From: JAIYDQ01 sp034408855
Lineage (GTDB): Bacteria; Planctomycetota; Planctomycetia; Pirellulales; Pirellulaceae
NCBI GenBank assembly: GCA_034408855.1
Contig: JAWXCK010000055.1
Coordinates: 18,229-82,228, forward strand
Length of the DNA: 64,000 nucleotides
Direction: 5' to 3'
In this document: positions 51,976 through 59,454 of the stretch, one piece after another
Layout of the letters: each line of letters opens with the position of its first letter
How positions within the stretch are numbered: position 1 is the first letter of the stretch
Notes under the pieces: model-generated
Databases searched by the model: none
The model's input: the letters and a program-made list of their open reading frames with translations, nothing else
What the model was told of the DNA's origin: nothing
Position numbers and translations under genes: made by a program

Positions 51976-53103
51976 ATGTTAAATGGGCCACATTGGGGAA
52001 TACGGCAATCTGACGGAATTGAGTACGGTCCCTACTCAATTGAGTATATTCGGAGAAATGCAACCGAGGGAAAGATCGACGGATCAACTTCTATCCGCCA
52101 CGAACATGCAACAAACGGCCGCTGGATACCTGCTCGCCAAGTTCAGGTCCTGCAGGACGTTCTAGCTCCGATCGTCCCACCACCAATCGAACCGCAGCCA
52201 CATTATCCGCCACCAAGCAGAGTTCCGCCTGTACAAGATTCTCAGAATCCTAATCCGGCGATGATACGCAACAATCCAATCCCACGGATAGTGCTTCGAC
52301 GTAAGAAAAAAGAATCGATCTTCCAAAACACGTTTATCCAAATCGTACTAGGCGGATTGCTGGCGGTACCTCTGACACAAATAATCATTTGGCACGTGAT
52401 GGATAAGGATGTACCGTGGGGAATTGGGCCGTACATCGCGGATTACGTGCCATGGATTGTTCCAGAAAAATTCTACAAAAAGCAAAATTCGAACTCGCGA
52501 ATCTCCGACGAATCGCGACGACCATCTAAAACCCATGCTCCACCTCCAACGACACGCAACAGCATTCATGAGCTTATCGAACAAGCGAAAGCTCGGTTTT
52601 CGGATCGAGATTTCGAAGGATTTAAGGGTATCTCGAATAAGCTTCCGAGACAGATTGAAGATATCGAGACCAATCAAGATTTGGGAGCAATCCATTTGAC
52701 ACGTGAGTTCATCGATCAGTATTATTCCGCGCTTCAAGGTCTATCTGCTGGCGATTCGTTTGAAGCATGGCTTGAGAATCTCAGCGATCAAGACAGTCCC
52801 GAAACTTTGGGACGCGTTTTTGTCGTTGAAATTTCACCACACCTAATAACGCTTCAGATTCGTGGCGTGAATGTTACCCGTCCGGTCTTTTCTTGGCCAG
52901 CTTCGGTTACTGATCAGTTACTCGATATAAGCCATGTTGTTGATCAATCAAACGTATTATTGCTAAAAAGTATTGGAATCATGGTCAGCGACCAAACTAA
53001 ACCAAGCGATCGGACGGAAGCAAATAGCAAACTTGCTAAGGCTTATAAGCAACGTAAAATCGAGTTCAATATTGCACCGCTATTTGATCGGCTGATTGAA
53101 TAG
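51976..53103 (+). CDS. GYF-domain membrane protein sharing an outer domain with the kinase
   Basis: A 375-residue protein when read from the ATG at 51976, which has TTGGAG at good distance; an open frame to 51865 overlaps the FHA gene by 16 bp but has no ribosome site. Residues 6-58 form a GYF_2-type domain (WGIRQSDGIEYGPYSIEYIR to GRWIPARQV). A proline-rich stretch follows (64-86), then a basic run RRKKK and one membrane helix (119-140). Residues 196-375 are related to residues 595-776 of the kinase: DRDFEGFKGISNKLP, ITLQIRGVN, KSIGIMVSDQ and KAYKQRKIEFNIAPLF. GYF domains bind proline-rich peptides. A co-receptor or scaffold role with the kinase is inferred. Confidence 0.82.
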   Translation: MLNGPHWGIRQSDGIEYGPYSIEYIRRNATEGKIDGSTSIRHEHATNGRWIPARQVQVLQDVLAPIVPPPIEPQPHYPPPSRVPPVQDSQNPNPAMIRNNPIPRIVLRRKKKESIFQNTFIQIVLGGLLAVPLTQIIIWHVMDKDVPWGIGPYIADYVPWIVPEKFYKKQNSNSRISDESRRPSKTHAPPPTTRNSIHELIEQAKARFSDRDFEGFKGISNKLPRQIEDIETNQDLGAIHLTREFIDQYYSALQGLSAGDSFEAWLENLSDQDSPETLGRVFVVEISPHLITLQIRGVNVTRPVFSWPASVTDQLLDISHVVDQSNVLLLKSIGIMVSDQTKPSDRTEANSKLAKAYKQRKIEFNIAPLFDRLIE

Positions 53104-53152
53104 ACGCCAAAGGAAGACAACGTGTGCAGGTGCGCATGGGGCCACCTATCTC

Positions 53153-53172
53153 TTTGACGGTTGGTTTGGCAA
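53153..53172 (+). repeat. Family E repeat, copy 3
   Basis: TTTGACGGTTGGTTTGGCAA, starting 50 bp after the GYF gene stop. It has the same orientation as the copies at 42579 and 43052, so the PEP-CTERM and signalling genes are bracketed by direct repeats. The rest of the 53104-53408 gap holds the perfect palindrome CCGCCTTAAGGCGG at 53303-53316 and a weak promoter. Confidence 0.65.
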
Positions 53173-53360
53173 TTGTCAGCGGTCGCTTTAATGGTGGACG
53201 TTTCATTTGACAGAAATTAGTCGATAACTGAGATTGTGGCATGTAGTGCCTACGTCGATTTGAATCTTGAAGTGAAAAGAGTAGTGTGCGAATGCGAAGA
53301 GGCCGCCTTAAGGCGGAACTACGACCGATGTCTCTATGTTCACCGCGAAGATGGGCTGTA

Positions 53361-53389
53361 TTCAGTCATCCTAAGGCTTGTGGTACAAT
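53361..53389 (+). promoter_or_regulatory. Weak candidate promoter of the nucleotidyltransferase gene
   Basis: TTCAGT, 17 bp, then TACAAT. The -35 box has only 3 of 6 matches. The AGGAGGG ribosome site begins 7 bp later, which would leave a very short leader. Confidence 0.28.
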
Positions 53390-53408
53390 TCGGTCAGGAG
53401 GGATTTGC

Positions 53409-53996
53409 ATGGTGGAGTTTACAATTACCGGTGAAGAACTTTGGGCGAGGATGGAGCGCGCAGTGGAGAAAGTCAACGAACGACTTCGGAAAACGGTCCG
53501 CATCCTAGAGGAGGCCAAAGTACCGTACGCCGTGATCGGCGGGCATGCTGTTCGAGCTTGGGTAGCACAAGTTGACGAGGCGGCGTTGCGCACTACTCGC
53601 GACGTTGACATTCTCATTCGACCGGCAGATTTGCCATCACTAGTGCGGGCGATGAGCTCGGCAGGTTTTTATCATCGCAATACCGCCGGTCTCGACATGT
53701 TTGTCGAGCAGCCGGATGCCTCAGCGCGAGATGCTGTCCACGTACTTTTGGTTGGTAATGTCGAACGCGGTGGAGACCCCAATCCGGATATTGAACCAGC
53801 CACGCGGGCCAACGATTTCCGAACCGTTCCGCTTGAAACCCTAGTTCAAATGAAGCTAAACGCTTTTCGACGAAAGGATCAAGTGCATTTACTCGACATG
53901 ATCTCATTGGGAATGGTCGACGAGCTCTGGCTTGATCGTTACCCGTTACACCTACGACTACGACTGAAAGAGCTACTTGACGATCCTGACGGTTGA
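53409..53996 (+). CDS. Lone nucleotidyltransferase, AbiEii/MNT-like
   Basis: The 195-residue protein has the minimal nucleotidyltransferase motif: YAVIGGHAVRAWVAQ near 40-54 followed by TTRDVDILIRPADLP near 61-76, that is, hG-G then D-x-D with hydrophobic neighbours. Such proteins are found as toxins in AbiE-type systems, as MNT antitoxins, or as stand-alone enzymes. No AbiEi-like or HEPN partner is next to it, so a toxin-antitoxin call is not supported. The start at 53409 is preferred over 53286 because of the ideal AGGAGGG in front. Its 3' end is 21 bp from the convergent SdpI-like gene. Confidence 0.75.
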   Translation: MVEFTITGEELWARMERAVEKVNERLRKTVRILEEAKVPYAVIGGHAVRAWVAQVDEAALRTTRDVDILIRPADLPSLVRAMSSAGFYHRNTAGLDMFVEQPDASARDAVHVLLVGNVERGGDPNPDIEPATRANDFRTVPLETLVQMKLNAFRRKDQVHLLDMISLGMVDELWLDRYPLHLRLRLKELLDDPDG

Positions 53997-54017
53997 CAGA
54001 CTTTGCCGGTGAACTTC

Positions 54018-54311
54018 CTAGTGTTCCGGGTGAAAAGGTCGTTGTTCTGGATCGTTCATGTAGGCTTGCTTGGCGACGAACCATAACCAAACCGTGCCTA
54101 TGCGAATAAGGGCGAAAACAAAAAGGACGGCTCTCGGCGGAATCAATAGGCCGACAATCGCTTCGAATCGACCGCTGAATCGATCGGGGTTCCCATCGAT
54201 TCCAAAATGGACAGGGACTTGCGCCGGAAGCTTTAGCCCGACATCAGTCGCAAGAGCAAAGCCCCAGAGCGCACCGCCAACCGCGACTGCGTTGGAAATC
54301 GTTAGATTCAT
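54018..54311 (-). CDS. Short DUF1648/SdpI-like membrane protein
   Basis: A 97-residue protein with a DUF1648-type motif, LPAQVPVHFGIDGNPDRFSG (residues 28-47), between two hydrophobic stretches (about 8-24 and 50-80). SdpI proteins of Bacillus protect against the toxin SdpC and are about twice as long; here the second half is missing, so this is either a natural short form or a truncated gene. The start overlaps the stop of the ArsR-type regulator gene (ATGA at 54308-54311), the same coupling as in sdpRI operons. No SdpC-like toxin gene is in the window. Confidence 0.7.
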   Translation of the reverse strand: MNLTISNAVAVGGALWGFALATDVGLKLPAQVPVHFGIDGNPDRFSGRFEAIVGLLIPPRAVLFVFALIRIGTVWLWFVAKQAYMNDPEQRPFHPEH

Positions 54312-54601
54312 TTTCGATCCTTTTCGTTTTTGTGATCTTCGCTGCGAATACCAAACAAGTCGAACAACTGCGTGGCCATATCTTGAAACACGGTCGTATT
54401 GAGTCGGTAGGTAATCGTCGTCCCTCGCTTCTCGGGCACAATCAACTCAGCAGCTTTCAGGACGCTGAAATGTCCCGACAGCGTGCTCTTTGAAAGCGGG
54501 AACCGTTCGGCTAGTTCGCCGGCTGTGTAATCTCGCTTTCGAAGAAGTTGTAAGATCTCACGTCGCGTCGGATCGGAAATCGCTTTAAAAACTTTGTTCA
54601 T
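54308..54601 (-). CDS. ArsR-family (SdpR-like) transcriptional regulator
   Basis: A 97-residue winged-helix regulator. The helix-turn-helix runs through SDPTRREILQLLRKRDYTAG and AERFPLSKSTLSGHFSVLKA. There is no cysteine, so it is not a thiol-type metal sensor. Similar SdpR-type repressors are translated together with DUF1648 proteins, as here by the ATGA overlap. Autorepression through the inverted repeat at 54637-54658, just upstream, is likely. What signal relieves repression is unknown. Confidence 0.9.
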   Translation of the reverse strand: MNKVFKAISDPTRREILQLLRKRDYTAGELAERFPLSKSTLSGHFSVLKAAELIVPEKRGTTITYRLNTTVFQDMATQLFDLFGIRSEDHKNEKDRK

Positions 54602-54636
54602 GAATCAGTATTTCGCTCGATCTCTCTATTATTCGG

Positions 54637-54658
54637 TATTTCGCCAACCACCGAAATA
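54637..54658. promoter_or_regulatory. Candidate operator of the ArsR/SdpR-like regulator
   Basis: TATTTCG (54637-54643) and CGAAATA (54652-54658) are perfect inverted 7-bp arms with an 8-bp spacer, 36-57 bp upstream of the regulator start. A further copy of the left arm, in CAGTATTTCGC, is at 54606-54616. The size and position fit an ArsR-type operator. Confidence 0.5.
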
Positions 54659-54691
54659 TAGTGACTGGGCGGAAGGAACGCAAGTGAGTTC

Positions 54692-54782
54692 AGGTGGAGT
54701 AAGCTTCCAGCTTGCTGCGTTCAGCATTCAATTGAGGATGGTAAGCTGGAAGGGGAGATCGCAAGCTAGAAGCTTAAGCCAC
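54692..54782. repeat. Dispersed palindrome, family D, upstream of rnd
   Basis: GGAGTAAGCTTCCAGCTTGC at the left and GCAAGCTAGAAGCTTAAGCC at the right are inverted arms, with a further AAGCTGGAAG between them. Related copies are at 9158-9238 and 17966-18023. It fills most of the 54602-54909 gap. Confidence 0.7.
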
Positions 54783-54909
54783 TTAAACGGGCATTTGAAC
54801 TTTAAGGATTCGAGCATGGCGGGTAAACTTACAAAGCCCTGGAATAGTTTTGATCCATGCTGCTTGGGTGGGATAACGTGCCCTCCCTCAATTTGAAATC
54901 GCCGACTGC

Positions 54910-56112
54910 TTGAACCCGCAATTCATTACAACTCAAGAACAGTTACAACAACTGTGTGTCGACCTCAGGCGATCGACGATTCTTGCATTTGATACCGAGT
55001 TCGTAGCGGAGGACACGTATCGTCCCGAGTTATGCTTGGTTCAAGTGGCAACCGATGATGTCTTAGCGATCATTGACCCCTTGGAATGTGGATCGCTCGA
55101 CGAGTTTTGGGAATTGATGCTCGATCCGGAGCGGCAAACGATTGTCCATTCCGGTCGCGAGGAGATTCTTTTTTGTTTTCGGGCGATGGGCAAGTTGATA
55201 CCGTCGCTATTTGATATTCAAATTGCTGCAGGATTCCTTGGCTTCGATTATCCGGCTTCGTATGGCAATCTTGTACAACGCTTCACGGGCAACGTATTGG
55301 ACAAAGAAGAAACGCGAAGCGATTGGCGACGGCGTCCGTTGACAGTTCGTCAATTGCAGTATGCATCGCAAGATGTTCGCGATCTTCCAGTGATTTATCG
55401 GATGCTATCAGAGCAATTGACGAAGCTGGGGCGTTTGCCTTGGTTAGAGGAAGAGCTCGAAGTTCGGCAAGCCGACCTTGCTTCGACAGAACGCCAGGAG
55501 CAATGGCATCGGATGAGCGGAATTCATTCGCTCAACGGTCATGCCTTGGCGATCGCGCGAGGGCTGTGGATTTGGCGAGACGCGCAAGCCCAGCAACGGA
55601 ATTTGCCGCCGCGACGCATTTTACGAGACGATTTACTGGTGGAGTTAGCCCGTCGAGGCACATCGGATGTGAAACGAATTTCGAGTTTGCGAGGGATGGA
55701 ACATCGACATTTGCGAGCTGCAATCGAGGACATTGCAGCGATCATCGAGCAGGCTCGTCAAGAGCCGCTTCCTAAGTGGCCACGCCGTACGAAATTTGGA
55801 AGCGGTCAGCCTTCTGGGATGCTCACGCAATACCTAGGAGCCGCTCTCGCCTACATTTGCAAGACCAAGAAAATCGCGCCTTCGATTGTGGGAACAGCCG
55901 ATGATTTGCGAGATTTCGTCCTTTATCGCTCGGAAAACAAGCAAACGGATTTCGAGCCGCCGGCGTTGTTAATCGGCTGGCGTGCGAGCATCGTCGGTCG
56001 CTACTTGGATGACCTTTTGGATGGGAAACTTGGAATCGCCTTGACGGATGTCCGAAGCGAGATGCCGCTTCGGTTTTGTACCGCCGAAGCGGTCGAGATT
56101 GACGCTCAATGA
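54910..56112 (+). CDS. rnd: Ribonuclease D
   Basis: A 400-residue 3'-5' exoribonuclease that trims tRNA and other small RNAs. The DEDD catalytic residues are visible: Asp28 and Glu30 in LAFDTEFVAED, a further Asp in LFDIQIAAGFLG near 96 and the last in YASQDVRDLPVIYRML near 155. Around residues 205-285 there is an HRDC-like helical region (NGHALAIARGLWIWRDAQAQ; ISSLRGMEHRHLRAAIEDIA). The length fits the family (375 in E. coli). The start is a TTG with no strong ribosome site, so low expression is possible. It is followed 111 bp later by the ketosynthase cassette. Confidence 0.92.
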   Translation: MNPQFITTQEQLQQLCVDLRRSTILAFDTEFVAEDTYRPELCLVQVATDDVLAIIDPLECGSLDEFWELMLDPERQTIVHSGREEILFCFRAMGKLIPSLFDIQIAAGFLGFDYPASYGNLVQRFTGNVLDKEETRSDWRRRPLTVRQLQYASQDVRDLPVIYRMLSEQLTKLGRLPWLEEELEVRQADLASTERQEQWHRMSGIHSLNGHALAIARGLWIWRDAQAQQRNLPPRRILRDDLLVELARRGTSDVKRISSLRGMEHRHLRAAIEDIAAIIEQARQEPLPKWPRRTKFGSGQPSGMLTQYLGAALAYICKTKKIAPSIVGTADDLRDFVLYRSENKQTDFEPPALLIGWRASIVGRYLDDLLDGKLGIALTDVRSEMPLRFCTAEAVEIDAQ

Positions 56113-56223
56113 CGGCGATTGTCGTATAAATTGCGTCGCTTTTGACTTGTCAGGTGGACTACTAGTCGGTAGCTTTTCATAGATTGGAATTTTTTTCTAA
56201 ATTCGTTTTAGGTTCTCTTACTG

Positions 56224-57483
56224 ATGATTGCCCTCGACAAGACAAGCCAGCTTCCGGACGAGCAGCGCGTCGTAATGACAGCCGTCGGTCTTACTGCGCC
56301 CAACGGGAACGATTTAGAGTCGTTTCGTGCGAGTCTGCTCGGTGGACGAAGCGGTGTACAGGATTATGAGATTCGCTACGTCGGCAAGACGCTTGCCGGT
56401 GTTTGCAACTTCGAGTCGACTAAATATCAATCTAAGAAAGATATTCGACGTGGGACTCGAGCGGGCGGGGTTGGCGTTTGGGCATGTAATGAAGCCATAG
56501 CGAGAAGTGGTTTAGAATGGGATAAACTCGATCGCTCGCGCGTCGGCGTATATGTCGGAGTAACCGAGCATGGAAACGTGGAAACCGAAAACGAAATTCA
56601 CGCGATCAAAGCGTACGATTACGATACCCAGTTCTGGTCGCACCATCACAATCCACGAACCGTTGCCAATAACCCGGCCGGTGAGATCGCATTGAATCTC
56701 GGTATCACCGGGCCTCATTACACCATTGGTGCAGCCTGTGCCGCCGGCAACGCGGGTATTATTCAAGGCGTTCAGATGCTACGGCTACACGAATGCGACG
56801 TCGCGCTAGCCGGTGGCGTATCAGAAAGTATTCATACGTTCGGTATTTTTGCGTCGTTTAAGTCGCAAGGGGCACTTGCGCACAACGTCGATCCGTCGAA
56901 GGCATCTCGCCCGTTTGATCTCGATCGAAATGGAATCGTTGTCTCCGAAGGAGCCTGTATGTACGTGCTCGAAAGACTTTCGGATGCAAAAGCTCGGAGC
57001 GCAAATATCCTTGCTGAGATCGTATCCTATGCGATCAACACCGATGCGACCGACTTTGTCTTGCCCAATCCAGAACGTCAAGCCGAATGTATCGAACTGG
57101 CTCTCAAACGTGGCGGTCTAGCAGCCGATCAGATCGATATTGTCAGCACGCATGCGACGGGAACCAGCAGTGGCGATTCGCAAGAGTGCCAAGCCCTCAG
57201 ACGAGCTTTTGGCGAGAACGGTCGTACTCGTTTCAACAATACCAAAAGCTTCATCGGACACACCATGGGAGCGGCAGGTGCCTTGGAATTAGCTGGAAAT
57301 ATCCCCGCCTTCCAAGATCGCGTTTGTCACGCGACAATTAACGTCGATCGGTTGGATCCAGAATGCGCCATCGAAGGACTTGTCATCAACGAGCCGCAGG
57401 AGCTATCGCGGGTCGATTACATTTTGAACAACTCATTTGGCATGTTAGGTATTAATTCGGTGTTGATCGTTCGTCGCTTTTAG
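56224..57483 (+). CDS. Beta-ketoacyl-ACP synthase (FabF-type) of a lipid cassette
   Basis: A 419-residue condensing enzyme of the KAS I/II type. The Cys-His-His triad is complete: Cys172 in YTIGAACAAGNAGIIQ, His310 in VSTHATGTSSGD and His346 in NTKSFIGHTMGAAGALELAG. The N-terminus VVMTAVGLTAPNGNDLESF is the standard start of FabF proteins. It extends an acyl chain from malonyl-ACP. Next to it are its own ACP (80 bp later) and a phytoene-desaturase-like oxidase, so it probably belongs to a dedicated lipid or polyene pathway and not to general fatty acid synthesis. No acyltransferase or ketoreductase gene is adjacent. Product unknown. Confidence 0.9.
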   Translation: MIALDKTSQLPDEQRVVMTAVGLTAPNGNDLESFRASLLGGRSGVQDYEIRYVGKTLAGVCNFESTKYQSKKDIRRGTRAGGVGVWACNEAIARSGLEWDKLDRSRVGVYVGVTEHGNVETENEIHAIKAYDYDTQFWSHHHNPRTVANNPAGEIALNLGITGPHYTIGAACAAGNAGIIQGVQMLRLHECDVALAGGVSESIHTFGIFASFKSQGALAHNVDPSKASRPFDLDRNGIVVSEGACMYVLERLSDAKARSANILAEIVSYAINTDATDFVLPNPERQAECIELALKRGGLAADQIDIVSTHATGTSSGDSQECQALRRAFGENGRTRFNNTKSFIGHTMGAAGALELAGNIPAFQDRVCHATINVDRLDPECAIEGLVINEPQELSRVDYILNNSFGMLGINSVLIVRRF

Positions 57484-57562
57484 AATGATTTGCCGTTAGC
57501 TCTCACTTGGATTTTAGTCGCCATTTTTAGCCGCCATCAGGGCGAGGTAGAAAGATAGATTT

Positions 57563-57823
57563 ATGACTCCAGCAGATATTCGTGACGAAATCCTCGATAT
57601 CCTCAGCGAGATTGCGCCCGATGAAGACTTGTCGGGTTTAGAAGACGAAAAGAATTTTCGCGAGCAAATGGAGTTGGACAGCATGGATTTTCTCGACATC
57701 GTGATGGAGCTTCGCAAGCGACATCGCGTACAGATTCCAGAAGACGAGTACACCAACCTTGCAAGTATGGCCAGTACGGTCGCTTATCTCGAGCCGAAGA
57801 TGCGAGAAATCGTTCGCGCGTAA
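57563..57823 (+). CDS. Acyl carrier protein
   Basis: An 86-residue acidic four-helix protein. The phosphopantetheine site is Ser40 in QMELDSMDFLDIVMEL, where the usual DSL is replaced by DSM, a common variant in specialised ACPs. It lies between the FabF-type ketosynthase and the desaturase-like oxidase and most likely carries the acyl chain for both. The gap to the ketosynthase is 79 bp and to the next reading frame about 10-40 bp, depending on its start. Confidence 0.9.
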   Translation: MTPADIRDEILDILSEIAPDEDLSGLEDEKNFREQMELDSMDFLDIVMELRKRHRVQIPEDEYTNLASMASTVAYLEPKMREIVRA

Positions 57824-57862
57824 GTTCGTTCTTTGAGCACGAGCACCGATCCACGATATTCC

Positions 57863-59269
57863 ATGAGCACTGACCACTACGATACGATTATTATCGGCGC
57901 AGGAATGTCAGGCTTGGCGGCTGGAATTCGTTTGGCGCTTTACGATCAACGCGTCTGTGTCCTCGAACGTCACTATACGATCGGTGGTCTCAATTCTTTT
58001 TACCGCATGAACGGACGCAATTATGACGTCGGGCTTCATGCGATGACCAACTATACCGAAAAGGGGGCCAAGAAAGGTCCCTTGGCGAGACTGCTCAAAC
58101 AGCTTCGTTTTCGGTGGGAAGATTTTCAGCTCGCACCGCAGGCAGGTTCTGCCGTGGCCTTTCCTGGAGTCACGCTTAACTTTAATAATGATATCGATTT
58201 GCTTCGCGCAGAAATCGCATCAAAATTTCCTTCGCAGATCGATCGGTTTGAACAGCTCTTAAACCAACTGCTCGAATACGACGATTTGAAGCAAGAAGAT
58301 TTCGATATTTCCACTCGCAAAGTGCTCGGCGAGATTTTCACCGAGCCGTTGCTGATCGAAATGCTGCTGTGCCCGTTGATGTGGTACGGTAACGCTCGCG
58401 AGTCGGATATGGACTATGGTCAATTCTGCATCATGTTTCGAAGTATTTTCCTGGAAGGCTTTGCAAGACCTTTTCGCGGTGTGCGTTTGATTCTTAAAAA
58501 TCTCGTTCGAAGATTCCGTGAACTTGGCGGACAGTTATTTTTGCGAAGCGGCGTTGAAAGAATCGAAGTCGAGGGAAACACTGCGGTCGCGGTTGTTTTA
58601 GAGAATGGAAAGACGTTGACCGCCAAGCGTATCCTTTCTAGCGCCGGGGTCGTCGAGACGATGCGGATGTGCGACGATCGATCTATCGTTGAAGTCGAAC
58701 GGGCCGGCGAATTGACGTTTATCGAATCGATATCGGTGCTCGACTGCCAACCGAAAGATACGGGCTTTGATAAAACGATCGTTTTCTTTAATGATTCGCC
58801 GGCGTTTAGTTGGAAACAACCAACCGATGAGCTTTGCGATATTCGAACTGGCGTCCTATGCTCGCCTAACAACTATCTCTATTCGGCAGGCGAAGGCGAG
58901 CTCGACGCTGGTTTTATCCGGCAAACGACGATCGCTCATTTCGGTCGCTGGTCGCAATTGGACGATCGCGAATACACGCGTCAAAAAATGCGGTGGTACG
59001 ACCAAAGCACCGCTTCTGCCGTTCGCTTTATTCCGGATTTCCGACGGCACGTCATTGATACGGACATTTTTACTCCCAAAACCATTCGCCGCTTCACATC
59101 GCATGACAATGGTGCCGTTTACGGAGCCCCGCAAAAGCGGCTCGATGGCACCACCCACCTCAGCAATCTCTTCCTTTGCGGTACCGATCAAGGTTTTGTG
59201 GGAATCGTGGGAGCGATTGTGAGCGGCATTTCGATGGCAAACCAGCATTGCTTGCGAACCGAGCTTTAG
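57863..59269 (+). CDS. FAD-dependent phytoene desaturase-like oxidoreductase
   Basis: A flavoprotein of the CrtI/carotenoid isomerase/amine oxidase superfamily, 468 residues from the ATG at 57863 (a TTG at 57833 would add 10). The FAD motif DTIIIGAGMSGLAAGIRLAL is followed by YTIGGLNSFYRMNGRNYDVG. The C-terminus has the family FAD contact LFLCGTDQGFVGIVGAIVSG. Phytoene desaturases and related RetSat-like proteins oxidise, isomerise or saturate C=C bonds of long hydrophobic chains. With a ketosynthase and an ACP directly upstream, the substrate may be an ACP-bound or released acyl chain. Similar combinations of FabF-type synthases, ACPs and desaturase homologues were noted in proposed ladderane-lipid loci of anammox planctomycetes, but no radical SAM gene is seen here. 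Confidence 0.85.
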   Translation: MSTDHYDTIIIGAGMSGLAAGIRLALYDQRVCVLERHYTIGGLNSFYRMNGRNYDVGLHAMTNYTEKGAKKGPLARLLKQLRFRWEDFQLAPQAGSAVAFPGVTLNFNNDIDLLRAEIASKFPSQIDRFEQLLNQLLEYDDLKQEDFDISTRKVLGEIFTEPLLIEMLLCPLMWYGNARESDMDYGQFCIMFRSIFLEGFARPFRGVRLILKNLVRRFRELGGQLFLRSGVERIEVEGNTAVAVVLENGKTLTAKRILSSAGVVETMRMCDDRSIVEVERAGELTFIESISVLDCQPKDTGFDKTIVFFNDSPAFSWKQPTDELCDIRTGVLCSPNNYLYSAGEGELDAGFIRQTTIAHFGRWSQLDDREYTRQKMRWYDQSTASAVRFIPDFRRHVIDTDIFTPKTIRRFTSHDNGAVYGAPQKRLDGTTHLSNLFLCGTDQGFVGIVGAIVSGISMANQHCLRTEL

Positions 59270-59454
59270 TTCATCGAGACCGCATAGCTTAGCTAGCACG
59301 CAAATGGCGTTTCCGAGTACGCGATCTTTAAGAATTCTATCCGGTTTGGTTGAATTCAAGCGTAGCGATCCAGTCGATGATTTGGTAATAAGCAGTTCTG
59401 TCGGTGAATGTACTCAAAAAGGGAGTGAGGGCTCGAAAGAGCATAGAATTGGCA

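Noticed and set aside
53286..53408. N-terminal extension of the nucleotidyltransferase
   Set aside because: The AGGAGGG directly before 53409 and the start of family similarity there make the longer version unlikely.
53409..54601. Reading the nucleotidyltransferase and ArsR/SdpI genes as one toxin-antitoxin or abortive infection locus
   Set aside because: They are convergent, belong to unrelated families and share no regulatory site.
54594..54896. Small open frame with the stretch VSSGGVSFQLA
   Set aside because: The peptide arises from reading through a family D palindrome; a very similar string (SPSGVSFQLA) appears at 17965-17990 for the same reason.
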